Shown here: in pieces, positions 10,368-20,364 of the stretch
How positions within the stretch are numbered: position 1 is the stretch's first letter
Layout of the letters: every line of letters begins with the position of its first letter
Source: Arthrobacter sp. 35W
GTDB lineage: Bacteria; Actinomycetota; Actinomycetes; Actinomycetales; Micrococcaceae
Assembly (NCBI RefSeq): GCF_000482545.1
Contig: NZ_KI519454.1
Location: forward strand, 1,834,954-1,898,953
DNA length: 64,000 nucleotides
Direction: 5' to 3'
Position numbers and translations under genes: made by a program
Notes under the pieces: model-generated
Seen by the model: only the letters and a program-made list of their open reading frames with translations
What the model was told of the DNA's origin: nothing
Database searches by the model: none

Positions 10368-11381
10368 CTAGCCGGCCAGAATCTTGGAAAGGTAGCGGGC
10401 GACGGCGCGGACCGCTGCCATGGTGGTGGGATAGTCCATCCGGGTGGGGCCCAGCACGCCGATCTTGGCGGCGGCGCCGGGCCCATAGCCGGTGGCCACC
10501 ACCGAGGCCTCGGCCAGGGCATCGAGCGGGTTCTCCCGGCCGATGCTCACGGCCACGCCGCGGGCGTCGCTGTCCATCTCGGAGAGCAGGCGGAGCATGA
10601 CCACCTGTTCCTCCAGCGCGTCCAGCACCGGGCCGATGCTCAGTGGGAAGTCGACATTGGACCGGGCCAGGTTGGCCGTGCCGGCCATGACAATCCTGTC
10701 CTCGCGGGCCGCGGCGGCCAGCTGGATCAGGGATGTCGCCAGCCGCAGTCCGGCCGCGCGAAGCGGCAGCGGGAGCGTCCCCGGCACGGCGGCCAGCAGG
10801 GCCGGCAGCGTGGAGACAACGGCGCCGCTGGTGGCCCCGAGGAACCAATTGCGCAGCTGGGACAGCGTCTCCTCGTCCAACTGCTGGCCGACGTCGAGAA
10901 CGCACTGCTCCACCTTGCCGGAGGCGAGGATCAGCACGATCAGCACCTGGTGCGGGGCCAGCAGGACAAATTCGATGTGGCGCAGCGTGGCCGTGGCCGT
11001 GCGCGGGTACTGGACGACCGCCACCTGGTTGGTGAGCTGGGCCAGCGTGCGCACGGTCCGGTCCATGACGTCGTCAAGGTCGCTCGATCCGTCCAGCAGC
11101 GTCTGGATGGCGCGGCGCTCGGCCGCAGACAGCGGCTTGACGGCCGAAATCTGGTCCACGAACAGGCGGTAGCCCTTGTCCGTGGGAATGCGTCCGCTGC
11201 TGGTGTGCGGGGCGGCAATCAGCCCCTCCTCCTCCAGCGCGGCCATGTCGTTGCGGATGGTGGCGCTGGATACGCCCAGATGGTGCCTGTCCACCAAGGC
11301 CTTGGAACCGACGGGTTCGCGGGAGTGCACATAGTCCTCCACGATGGCGCGCAAGACTTCAAGTCTGCGTGGCTCGCTCAT
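10368..11381 (-). CDS. hrcA: Heat-inducible transcription repressor HrcA
   Basis: HrcA represses class I heat-shock operons by binding CIRCE and needs GroEL for activity. The 337 residues have an N-terminal winged helix (EPRRLEVLRAIVEDYVHS, SSATIRNDMAALEEEG), a GAF-like domain and an inserted dimerisation region ending near NPLDALAEASVV. It is the first gene of hrcA-dnaJ-rsmE. A CIRCE element lies about 70 nt upstream, indicating autoregulation. Confidence 0.96.
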   Translation of the reverse strand: MSEPRRLEVLRAIVEDYVHSREPVGSKALVDRHHLGVSSATIRNDMAALEEEGLIAAPHTSSGRIPTDKGYRLFVDQISAVKPLSAAERRAIQTLLDGSSDLDDVMDRTVRTLAQLTNQVAVVQYPRTATATLRHIEFVLLAPHQVLIVLILASGKVEQCVLDVGQQLDEETLSQLRNWFLGATSGAVVSTLPALLAAVPGTLPLPLRAAGLRLATSLIQLAAAAREDRIVMAGTANLARSNVDFPLSIGPVLDALEEQVVMLRLLSEMDSDARGVAVSIGRENPLDALAEASVVATGYGPGAAAKIGVLGPTRMDYPTTMAAVRAVARYLSKILAG

Positions 11382-11450
11382 TGGCCCACCTCCTCAGCAT
11401 TTCCGTGGCCGCCGGCTGCACCGTGGCGCAGCCGGAAAACCCACTCTCCA

Positions 11451-11477
11451 TTAGCACTCTACGTGCCCAACTGCTAA
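11451..11477 (-). promoter_or_regulatory. CIRCE operator of the hrcA-dnaJ operon
   Basis: Read on the minus strand the site is TTAGCAGTT, 9 nt, GAGTGCTAA. The consensus is TTAGCACTC-N9-GAGTGCTAA, so 16 of 18 arm positions match and the right half is perfect. It lies 70-96 nt upstream of hrcA and overlaps a possible -10 (TATTAG, minus strand), as expected for autorepression. Confidence 0.9.
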
Positions 11478-11531
11478 GTCTAATACCTTCCCCGGCACGC
11501 CTCGCATCGGCTCCCCGGGCCGCTTGTTAGC

Positions 11532-12413
11532 ATGGGCATTCCCGCAATGAGAGTGAGCATCGTGTCGTTTAACACCTGGGGTCCGCAGGATCTTTCCGCC
11601 CCCGCAGCCCGCGCCCTGCCGACGGTTCCTGCCAACCACGGCGTGGTGCTTGAGGATGTGCAGACCGGCTGGGTGGGCGCCGTGGTCCGGGTGGAAAAGA
11701 GCGGCGGCATGCACATCATGGCGCTGGAGGACCGGCGCGGCAAGACCAAATCCTTCCAGCTCGGCTACGGCTTCCTGCTCGACGGCGCCCCCGTCCAGGT
11801 GGTGGCGCCGGAGGTCCGGGCCGCCGCCAAGGGCCCGGCCCGCACGGCGTCGGGCTCCGTCAAGGTCACCGGCCAGCGCGCCCAGGTGGCCAAGGCGAGC
11901 CGGATCTGGGTGGAAGGCAAGCACGACGCCGAGCTGGTCGAGAAGGTCTGGGGCGATGATCTGCGGGTGGAGGGGATCGTCGTCGAGCCGCTGCATGGCA
12001 TTGACGATCTGGCGGGCGCCGTGCGCGCCTTTGCCCCCGGGCAGGGACGGCGCCTCGGCGTCCTGGTGGACCACCTCGTCCCCAACTCCAAGGAATCCCG
12101 CATTGCCGATGAGGTGATGCGCATGCCGGGGGCGCGGAACAATGTGCTCATTGTGGGCCACCCCTATGTGGATGTCTGGCAGGCCATCAAGCCCTCCACC
12201 TTGGGCATCGCCGCCTGGCCCACCGTGCCGCGGACCGTGGAGTGGAAGGTGGGCATTCTCACGGCCTTCGGCTGGCCGCACGAAACACCTCTGGACGTTG
12301 CCATGGGCTGGAAGCGCTTGCTGGGCAGCGTCCGCAGCTATGCGGATCTGGAACCGACACTGCTGGGACGGGTGGAAGAGGTCATCGACTTCCTCACCGC
12401 TGACGTATCCTAA
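11532..12413 (+). CDS. DUF3097 domain-containing protein
   Basis: A 293-residue cytoplasmic protein of an actinobacterial family of unknown function. Recognisable conserved parts are NHGVVLEDVQTGWVGAVV near the N-terminus, SRIWVEGKHDAELVEKVWG, LGVLVDHLVPNSKESRIADEV and VGHPYVDVWQAIKP. The middle resembles a Toprim-like fold (EGKHDAE ... VDHLVP), suggesting a nucleic-acid role, but this is inference. It is transcribed divergently from hrcA, sharing the CIRCE-containing intergenic region, so heat-shock control of both sides is conceivable. The start is uncertain: ATG 11547 and GTG 11562 are alternatives, the latter with GAGAG upstream. Confidence 0.85.
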   Translation: MGIPAMRVSIVSFNTWGPQDLSAPAARALPTVPANHGVVLEDVQTGWVGAVVRVEKSGGMHIMALEDRRGKTKSFQLGYGFLLDGAPVQVVAPEVRAAAKGPARTASGSVKVTGQRAQVAKASRIWVEGKHDAELVEKVWGDDLRVEGIVVEPLHGIDDLAGAVRAFAPGQGRRLGVLVDHLVPNSKESRIADEVMRMPGARNNVLIVGHPYVDVWQAIKPSTLGIAAWPTVPRTVEWKVGILTAFGWPHETPLDVAMGWKRLLGSVRSYADLEPTLLGRVEEVIDFLTADVS

Positions 12414-12480
12414 AAGAAAGCTGGGTGCCGCCTGATCGGCGCGCATCCACGATGACCGCACCATCACAGAGGAACTCACA

Positions 12481-12921
12481 GTGGACAATCCAGCCGGCAG
12501 CGGCACGTCCAACCGCCCCGAGCATCCGCGCCAGCCGTCGCAGTACCAGGCCGTCCCGGCCAATGCACTGCCCCTGACGGCCTCGGAGGACAAGCAGTGG
12601 GCCTTCATCGCACATTGCGGTGGCATTCTGGGCTTCATTCCGTCCCTGATCGTCTACCTGGTCTTCCGCGACCGCGGACCGTTTACGGCCCAGGAATCCA
12701 AGGAGGCGCTGAACTTCACGGTGCCGCCCACGATCGTCGCGGCGCTGGCCAATCTGCTGGCCCTGGTGTTCTCCACCTTCGCCCCGGCCGTCGGCTCCGT
12801 ATTCGCCTTCCTGGCCGTGGCCATCTGGGTGTTCCTCACGGTCTTCTCCGTGATTGCCGCAGTGCAGGTCAACCGCGGCCAGCCGTACCGCTACCCGGTG
12901 AACCTGCGCCTCATCCACTGA
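12481..12921 (+). CDS. DUF4870 small membrane protein
   Basis: A 146-residue protein with a Pro/Gln/Ser-rich cytoplasmic N-terminus (about 45 residues), then roughly three hydrophobic helices: HCGGILGFIPSLIVYLVF, VAALANLLALVFSTFAPAVG and FLAVAIWVFLTVFSVIAAV. The motifs FTAQESKEALNF and PYRYPVNLRLI are typical of DUF4870/Tic20-like proteins. Function unknown. The start is a GTG with GAGGAA 6 nt upstream. It ends just before a very strong bidirectional terminator shared with hemW. Confidence 0.88.
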   Translation: MDNPAGSGTSNRPEHPRQPSQYQAVPANALPLTASEDKQWAFIAHCGGILGFIPSLIVYLVFRDRGPFTAQESKEALNFTVPPTIVAALANLLALVFSTFAPAVGSVFAFLAVAIWVFLTVFSVIAAVQVNRGQPYRYPVNLRLIH

Positions 12922-12973
12922 CGCCAGCTCCCTTCGCCGCCCCTGCGGGCGCGGGCCCACCCACACGAACATA

Positions 12974-13020
12974 CGCAAAGAACCGGCCGGCCCCCATCTG
13001 GGGCCGGCCGGTTCTTTGCG
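12974..13020. terminator. Bidirectional terminator between DUF4870 gene and hemW
   Basis: A perfect 21-bp inverted repeat (12974-12994 with 13000-13020) around a 5-nt loop. The outer ends are A- and T-rich, giving short U tracts in both directions. It separates two convergent genes. Confidence 0.9.
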
Positions 13021-13037
13021 GTGGAACTGTAGGTGTG

Positions 13038-14267
13038 TTAGTCCGCGAGCAGCTGGCGCACGACGGCGTCGGCCAGCAGGCGGCCCTTGAGCGTGAGCAC
13101 CAAGCGGCCGGCAAAGGCCAGGCGCACATCCACCAGCTCCTGCGCAATCAGTCCCGCCACGGCGCTGCGGCCGGCCGGCGGCAGCGAGGCCACCTCGATG
13201 CCCTCGGCCAGCCGTGCCGTCAGCATGATCCGCTCCACCTCGCGCGTTTGCGCATCAAGGGTTTCACGTCCCGCCGCCGGGGATTCGCCGCGGTCCAGCC
13301 GCTGGGCATAGGCAGTGGGGTGCTTCACGTTCCACCAGCGCACGCCGCCCACATGGGAGTGCGCGCCGGGGCCGATGCCCCACCAATCGTCCCCACGCCA
13401 GTAGGCCAGATTGTGCTGGCAGGCGTCCTCGGGCGTCCGGGCCCAGTTGCTGACCTCGTACCAGCCCAGTCCGGCGGCGGTAATCAACTCATCGGCCAGC
13501 ATGTACTTGGTCGCGTGGTCGTCGTCGTCGATCGGCGGCACCAGGCCGCGGCGGATCTGCCCCGCCAGCTTGGTGCCCTCCTCGATGATGAGGGCATAGG
13601 CGCTGATGTGGTCCGGCTCGTAGCCCAGGGCCGTGCGGACGGAGGTTTCCCAATCCGCCTCGGACTCCCCCGGTGTGCCGTAGATCAAGTCCACGCTCAC
13701 CTTGAGCCCGGCTTCACGGGCCCACTCGATGGCCTGCGGCACCCGGGCGGGCTCGTGGGTGCGGTCCAGCACCTTGAGCACATGCGGCACGGCGGACTGC
13801 ATGCCGAAGGACACGCGGGTGAACCCGCCGTCGGCCAGTTCCTGCAGCGAATCGCGGGTGACGGAGTCCGGGTTGGCCTCGGTGGTGACCTCGGCGCCGT
13901 CGGCCAGCCCCCACTGCTCGACGGCGGCGGCCAGGATGCTGGTCAGGTCGCCGGCGGGCAGCAGCGTGGGCGTGCCGCCGCCAAAGAACACCGTGTCCAT
14001 CGGCCGGGCCGGCACGCCGGAGGCCTCAAGGGCTCGGGCGGCGAAGGCCACCTCGTGCGCCGCCGTGGCCGCATAGGCGGCCTGGGACGCACCGCCGCCC
14101 AGTTCGGTGGCGGTGTAGGTGTTGAAATCGCAGTACCCGCAGCGCACGGCGCAGAACGGGATGTGCGCGTACAGGGAGAACTTGCGCGACGACGCGCCCT
14201 CGGCCGCCTGGGCCGGGAGCACGCCGTCGGCCGGGGCCGGATCGCCTAGAGGCAGGGCGCTAGGCAT
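13038..14267 (-). CDS. hemW: Radical SAM heme chaperone HemW
   Basis: HemW (formerly annotated as oxygen-independent coproporphyrinogen oxidase-like, HemN) carries heme to acceptor proteins and binds a 4Fe-4S cluster and SAM. The 409 residues contain the cluster motif CAVRCGYC (C39, C43, C46). They also contain the SAM-binding GGGTPTLLP and the C-terminal HemN_C domain (LARLAEGIEVASL). The motif has CxxxCxxC only, without the fourth Cys (CxxxCxxCxC) typical of true HemN, which favours HemW. It lies 21 nt downstream of lepA in the same orientation, a frequent pairing, and is probably co-transcribed with it. Confidence 0.93.
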   Translation of the reverse strand: MPSALPLGDPAPADGVLPAQAAEGASSRKFSLYAHIPFCAVRCGYCDFNTYTATELGGGASQAAYAATAAHEVAFAARALEASGVPARPMDTVFFGGGTPTLLPAGDLTSILAAAVEQWGLADGAEVTTEANPDSVTRDSLQELADGGFTRVSFGMQSAVPHVLKVLDRTHEPARVPQAIEWAREAGLKVSVDLIYGTPGESEADWETSVRTALGYEPDHISAYALIIEEGTKLAGQIRRGLVPPIDDDDHATKYMLADELITAAGLGWYEVSNWARTPEDACQHNLAYWRGDDWWGIGPGAHSHVGGVRWWNVKHPTAYAQRLDRGESPAAGRETLDAQTREVERIMLTARLAEGIEVASLPPAGRSAVAGLIAQELVDVRLAFAGRLVLTLKGRLLADAVVRQLLAD

Positions 14268-14288
14268 GGGCGCCCTTGGAAACGCGGA

Positions 14289-16145
<1,857 letters not shown>

Positions 16146-16346
16146 TCGCGGTTCCTAACTGTCGACTGGATGGAGCCGGGCAGCACACCGTGGTGGCAGG
16201 CCCTTCGGCGGCGGCACCGGGACAACAGGCCCGGCACAGCACAGCCCTACCAGTGTCCCACGTTTGCCCCGCTTCCGGGGCACTCCCACGGGCACACGGC
16301 ATGGGCCCACCGCTGCTGCGGGGGTGTGCTGGCATAGGCTGGTCGA

Positions 16347-16967
16347 ATGGCATCGACACTTGACCGCGTACTTGGCCTGCTCCGCTCCGCTGCCGAGGTT
16401 TTCCTGGGCACCAGCAAACGCACGCCCACCCGCCAGCGCCCGCGCTCCGGTTCCAGCACTGCGCCCGGCAGGCGGCCGGCGCCGCCCGCCAGCACAAAGA
16501 CCGGCACCAGGCCGGGCGCCTCCGCGCCGCGCCCGGCACCGGGAGCCCCGGCCACCGGGCTGTCCTCCCCCTACCCCGGCGATTTCCAGGGCACCGGCAC
16601 CGTCCGCTATGCCCCTGCCCCCGACGGCAACCCGGACCCGGGCGAAGTGGTGTGGACCTGGGTCCCCTATGAAGAGGATTACACGCGCGGCAAGGACCGC
16701 CCCGTACTGCTGGTGGGGGCTGCGAAGGGACGGCTGCTGGGATTGATGCTGACCAGCAAGGACCACAGCAACGACCACCGCGGTGACAATGACTACGTGG
16801 ACCTGGGCACGGGACCGTGGGACAAGCAGGGCCGTGAAAGCGAGGTCAAGCTGGACCGCATCCTGCAGATCGATCCGCGCGACATCCGCCGTGAGGGCTC
16901 CGTGCTGGATGCCCGCCGTTTCGACACGGTGGCCACGGGGCTGCGCAGCCGGCACGGCTGGCGCTGA
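16347..16967 (+). CDS. MazF/PemK-like toxin-fold protein with long low-complexity N-terminus
   Basis: A 206-residue protein. The C-terminal half (about 95-200) matches the MazF/PemK fold: GEVVWTWVPYEED, then GKDRPVLLVG (the usual KxRPvlVv segment), LMLTSKDH and VKLDRILQIDPRDI. Classical members are RNA endonuclease toxins of type II toxin-antitoxin pairs. No small antitoxin gene precedes or follows it. The N-terminal 90 residues are rich in Arg, Pro, Ala and Thr and look disordered. This arrangement points to a solitary chromosomal MazF-fold protein rather than a plasmid-type addiction module. Whether it cleaves RNA is unknown. Confidence 0.8.
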   Translation: MASTLDRVLGLLRSAAEVFLGTSKRTPTRQRPRSGSSTAPGRRPAPPASTKTGTRPGASAPRPAPGAPATGLSSPYPGDFQGTGTVRYAPAPDGNPDPGEVVWTWVPYEEDYTRGKDRPVLLVGAAKGRLLGLMLTSKDHSNDHRGDNDYVDLGTGPWDKQGRESEVKLDRILQIDPRDIRREGSVLDARRFDTVATGLRSRHGWR

Positions 16968-17179
16968 CACTGCGCGCCGTGACACCCCGCCGGCATGGCT
17001 TCCGGCGTCCCCGTCCGTGGACGGCAATCTGCTAATCTTGATACTTGTGTGTGTCCGTGCAGGTCGGCGGATGCAACAGGTTGGCCGGACGTTCTCCGTT
17101 TTCGAGCATCCCCACGCTGTGCCCGGTCAACCTACGCCCTCTACGACCGTAGTTCCATATTTTAAAAGAGAGTTCAAAC

Positions 17180-17440
17180 GTGGCTAATATCAAGTCCCAG
17201 AAGAAGCGCATCCTCACCTCCGAGAAGGCGCGCCAGCGCAACAACTCGGTGAAGTCCGAGCTGAAGACCGCGATCCGTGCAGTAAACACGGCCGTTGCTT
17301 CCGCCGACAAGGATGCTGCTACCACGGCTGGCAAGCTCGCCAACCGCAAGCTGGACAAGGCTGTCAGCAAGGGCGTTATCCACGCCAACAACGCTGCCAA
17401 CCGCAAGTCGGCCATCTCCAAGAAGGTTAACGCCCTCTAA
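17180..17440 (+). CDS. rpsT: 30S ribosomal protein S20
   Basis: S20 binds the 5' domain and helix 44 of 16S rRNA early in 30S assembly. The 86 residues are highly basic and helical ([20 protein letters not shown], then [20 protein letters not shown]), with the expected length. It is transcribed alone from a leader of about 200 nt after the MazF-like gene, with AAGAGAG just upstream of the ATG. A strong terminator follows. Confidence 0.98.
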   Translation: MANIKSQKKRILTSEKARQRNNSVKSELKTAIRAVNTAVASADKDAATTAGKLANRKLDKAVSKGVIHANNAANRKSAISKKVNAL

Positions 17441-17469
17441 GAGAGCCGCTAGCAACACGCTCTGCAAGG

Positions 17470-17502
17470 CTGAGGCCGGCACCCACTGGGTGCCGGCCTC
17501 AG
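17470..17502 (+). terminator. Terminator of rpsT
   Basis: A perfect 15-bp stem (17470-17484 with 17488-17502) with a 3-nt loop, 30 nt after the rpsT stop, followed by a short T stretch (CTGTTTAAC). Confidence 0.85.
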
Positions 17503-17623
17503 CTGTTTAACAACCGTCTCTTGCTCCCCCGGCCGGACCCTGCGGCTGCCGTTGCGGCGGCGTCCGCCGGGCATTCCCAGGCGTCGATTCGACTTAATTG
17601 GTCAAGCGACCTAGATTTGGGGC

Positions 17624-18673
17624 ATGACAGACACTCTGCACCATTCCCCCAGCGGCCCGGTCCTTCTTGTTGGCGGCTACGGCACCGTGGGCAGCGCCCT
17701 CGCCCGCCTGGCCTCCCCGGCATGGCCGCTCCTGCTCACCGGACGGACTCCGTCCAAGGGCGCCGCGCTGGCCGCCGAGCTCGGAGCCGCCGTCGAGCGC
17801 TGGGATCTGGACGATCCGGAACCGTTCGGCGCCGGCGTGCGGGCCGTCATCAACACTGTCAACGACCCCAAGGACCGCGTGCTGGCTGCGGCCGTGCGCG
17901 CCGGCATCCCCTATGTGGATGTGACCCGCTGGACGCACCGGATGCTGCGGGCGGCCACCGTGGCCGCACTGCTCAAGCCGGCGGCGCCCGTGCTGCTGTC
18001 CTCCGGCTGGATGGGCGGTGTGGTGAGCCTGGTGTCGGCATCGCTGATCGACGGGCTCGGCGGTGCGGACAGCGTGGACGTGGCGATCCGGTACGACGTC
18101 AACGACAGTGCCGGCGCCGATTCGGTGGACTTCATCGACCGGCTCGGGCAGGACTACGAGGTGCACTCGGGCGGCTCGCCTGCCACGGTGCGCCCACTCT
18201 CCGATGCCCGGTGGGTGGACATCGGCGGGCACCGCACCAAGGTGGCCCGGTTGGATACGCCGGAGCAGCTGACCCTGCCCCTCACCAGGGGCGTGGCCAC
18301 TGCCGCCACCCGGATCGGCTTCAGCTCCGCCGCCTCCACCACGGCCCTTCTCGCCGCCAAGGCCGTGGGCTTCTTCCGCTGGGGCGGCGGCGAGAAGTGG
18401 ACCAGTGCCCGCAGGTCGCTGCTCTACTCCCCCGGCACCGACGGAAGCGCCATGATCCGGATCGACGTCCAAGGCCGCAACGGGGCCCGTTCCGTTCTCA
18501 TCACGGACCCCGCGGGGCAGGCCCATCTGACGGCCCTGGGCGGATTCCTCGGCCTCCAGCACGTGCTGGATGGCGCAGCCGTCCCGGGGGTGGCCTTCCC
18601 GGAGTCCCGGGCGGACATTGCCGAGGCACTGGCCACGCTGCGTTCCCACAACGTCACCATCGAGGACGTATGA
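17624..18673 (+). CDS. Saccharopine dehydrogenase-like NAD(P)-binding protein
   Basis: A 349-residue oxidoreductase-like protein. A Rossmann nucleotide-binding motif lies at the N-terminus (LLVGGYGTVGSALARL), followed by TGRTPSKGAALAAELGAAVE and VINTVNDPKDRVLAAAV. This pattern fits the saccharopine dehydrogenase NADP-binding family, whose members also include many enzymes of unknown substrate. A true lysine-pathway role is unlikely because there are no neighbouring lysine genes. Its stop overlaps the start of a TetR regulator by 4 nt (ATGA), so the regulator probably controls this gene. Confidence 0.82.
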   Translation: MTDTLHHSPSGPVLLVGGYGTVGSALARLASPAWPLLLTGRTPSKGAALAAELGAAVERWDLDDPEPFGAGVRAVINTVNDPKDRVLAAAVRAGIPYVDVTRWTHRMLRAATVAALLKPAAPVLLSSGWMGGVVSLVSASLIDGLGGADSVDVAIRYDVNDSAGADSVDFIDRLGQDYEVHSGGSPATVRPLSDARWVDIGGHRTKVARLDTPEQLTLPLTRGVATAATRIGFSSAASTTALLAAKAVGFFRWGGGEKWTSARRSLLYSPGTDGSAMIRIDVQGRNGARSVLITDPAGQAHLTALGGFLGLQHVLDGAAVPGVAFPESRADIAEALATLRSHNVTIEDV

Positions 18674-19272
18674 CGCCGGGCAAGGGCGAGCTGCGCCGGG
18701 CCGAACTCCTGGAAGCTGCCGAGGGCGTGCTCGTCACCGCAGGCAACGCGAACGCCACCATGCGCAACGTCGCCGAGGCCGCCAATGTCCGGCTCGGTCA
18801 TCTGCAGCACTACTTCCCGACGCGCTCTGATCTGATGCAGGCCGTCCTGGAACGGGTGCTGCAACGGTCCCTGGCGCAGCTGCGCAACACGGTCGGCATC
18901 GACCTGGACGACGGCGGCGATGCGCCCATCAGCCGGGAAGACACCTGGCACATCACCTCAGCCCTGCTGGCGGAGCAGCGCGACCCGTCCACCATCCGGC
19001 TGTACGTCGAAATCTGGGCGATGGCAGCCGCGGATGAGGAGATCGCCACGGTGCTCCGCGGCTTCTACGCCGACTACGCGGGATACGTCGAGCGCATCAT
19101 CCACCGTACACAGCCCCTGCTGGACCCCGGCGCCCGGGCCGCCAGGGCCACCGCCGTCATTGCCCTGCTCGAGGGAGCCGCCGTCGTCCGCGCCTCCTTT
19201 GCCGGCCTCGATGCGGCGGGCACGGAGGACGCGCTGCAGGAAGCCACCCAGGATCTGATCCACGGGGGCTAG
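18670..19272 (+). CDS. TetR/AcrR family transcriptional regulator
   Basis: A 200-residue TetR-type repressor. The N-terminal helix-turn-helix is clear (LEAAEGVLVTAGNANATMRN, then VAEAANVRLGHLQHYFPTRS), with the typical LxHYFPxR segment. The remaining helices form the ligand-binding domain; the ligand is unknown. The start ATG at 18670 overlaps the upstream dehydrogenase stop, so the two genes form a translationally coupled pair. The frame is open far upstream, but that part is a shadow of the dehydrogenase. Confidence 0.9.
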   Translation: MTPGKGELRRAELLEAAEGVLVTAGNANATMRNVAEAANVRLGHLQHYFPTRSDLMQAVLERVLQRSLAQLRNTVGIDLDDGGDAPISREDTWHITSALLAEQRDPSTIRLYVEIWAMAAADEEIATVLRGFYADYAGYVERIIHRTQPLLDPGARAARATAVIALLEGAAVVRASFAGLDAAGTEDALQEATQDLIHGG

Positions 19273-19281
19273 CCCCGGCGC

Positions 19282-20271
19282 TCACGTGCGCAGGTCAACC
19301 GGCTCGGGTGAGAAGCGTGCGGCGCGGGCACCTAGCTCGCCGCCGTGCCGCTGGGACAGGATTCCGTAGAGCTCCGGCCTGCGCCCACGGATCCACCGCC
19401 GGCCCGTGGACAGCGGGATGAGGCCAAGGTCCAGATCGGCCGTCACGATGGCCTCGCCGGCAGCCCACGTTTCGGCAATGATGGCTCCGTACGGATCGAT
19501 GATCATCGAGTTTCCCGTCCGGATTTCGTCGTCGTCACGGCCCACCCCATTGCTGAAGAGCACAAAGAGTCCGTTGTCGTGCGCTCGGGCCGGCAGCCAC
19601 CGCAGAAGCCAGCCGCGGCCATGGGGCCCACGAAAGGCCTCCTCGATGGCAGCAGGATCGGCAAAGCGGTTCTCCCAAAGGTGGGCCGGGATGGGTTTCA
19701 TGCCGCGGGGGCTCTGGGAGTTGGTGCCGCCCGTTTGGTGGGGCGCCACCAGCACGGTGGCCCCCAGAAGCGCGGTCGCGCGGACATTCTCCACCAGGTT
19801 GTTGTCCCAGCAGATGAGGATGCCGATCCTGGCACCCCAGGGTGTGTCGAAGACCGTGAAACCCGGGCCGCTGGAGATGGCGTCGTGTTCAAAGGCGTGG
19901 ATCTTTCGGTGGGTATGCACGGTGCCGTCCGGAAGGCACACCGAGTAGGAGTTGTAGAGCAGGCCGTCACCGCCCAGTTCCAGATAGCCGACGCCGATGC
20001 CCACCCCCAGGGTGCCGGCCAGACCCCGTACGACGCCGAGGTGGGCGCCATCCACGGGCTCGGCCAGGGCGTGCAACTGCTCGGCGGTGTGGTTGCGCAG
20101 GTGCCAGTAGCCGATCAGGCACATCTCGGGGAAGGCGACCAGCTGCGCGCCGTCGTTGGCGGCTTCGCCGGCAAGGCGGCGGATGGTCTCGAGGTTGAGG
20201 TCGGGGCGGTCCGGAACCGCTTCAAACTGGACGACCGAGGCACGGAAGGTGGGCAGTGGATCGTTGGGCAT
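19282..20271 (-). CDS. Carbon-nitrogen hydrolase (nitrilase superfamily)
   Basis: A 329-residue member of the nitrilase/amidase superfamily. The catalytic triad is visible: Glu49 in AFPEMCLIGY, Lys123 in HRKIHAFE and Cys154 in LICWDNN. The family hydrolyses nitriles, amides or carbamoyl compounds; the substrate is not predictable here. The ATG at 20271 has CAGGAG upstream, so the longer upstream frame is not used. It is transcribed divergently from a LysR regulator with only about 90 nt between them, the usual layout for a LysR-controlled catabolic gene. Confidence 0.9.
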   Translation of the reverse strand: MPNDPLPTFRASVVQFEAVPDRPDLNLETIRRLAGEAANDGAQLVAFPEMCLIGYWHLRNHTAEQLHALAEPVDGAHLGVVRGLAGTLGVGIGVGYLELGGDGLLYNSYSVCLPDGTVHTHRKIHAFEHDAISSGPGFTVFDTPWGARIGILICWDNNLVENVRATALLGATVLVAPHQTGGTNSQSPRGMKPIPAHLWENRFADPAAIEEAFRGPHGRGWLLRWLPARAHDNGLFVLFSNGVGRDDDEIRTGNSMIIDPYGAIIAETWAAGEAIVTADLDLGLIPLSTGRRWIRGRRPELYGILSQRHGGELGARAARFSPEPVDLRT

Positions 20272-20364
20272 GGGATTCTCCTGTGTAGGGTGGCATCTCC
20301 CATCGTTGCCGGGACCTTCCATGCCGTCCATTGAATTATTGGCATCTTTCGATAACCTCAGGGA

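Noticed and set aside
10329-11477. A 382-residue rightward frame opposite hrcA
   Set aside because: Antisense shadow; hrcA on the other strand has clear family motifs and a CIRCE site.
16347-17440. A MazF toxin with S20 or another neighbour acting as antitoxin
   Set aside because: rpsT is a normal ribosomal protein gene 200 nt away with its own leader and terminator; nothing supports a toxin-antitoxin pair.
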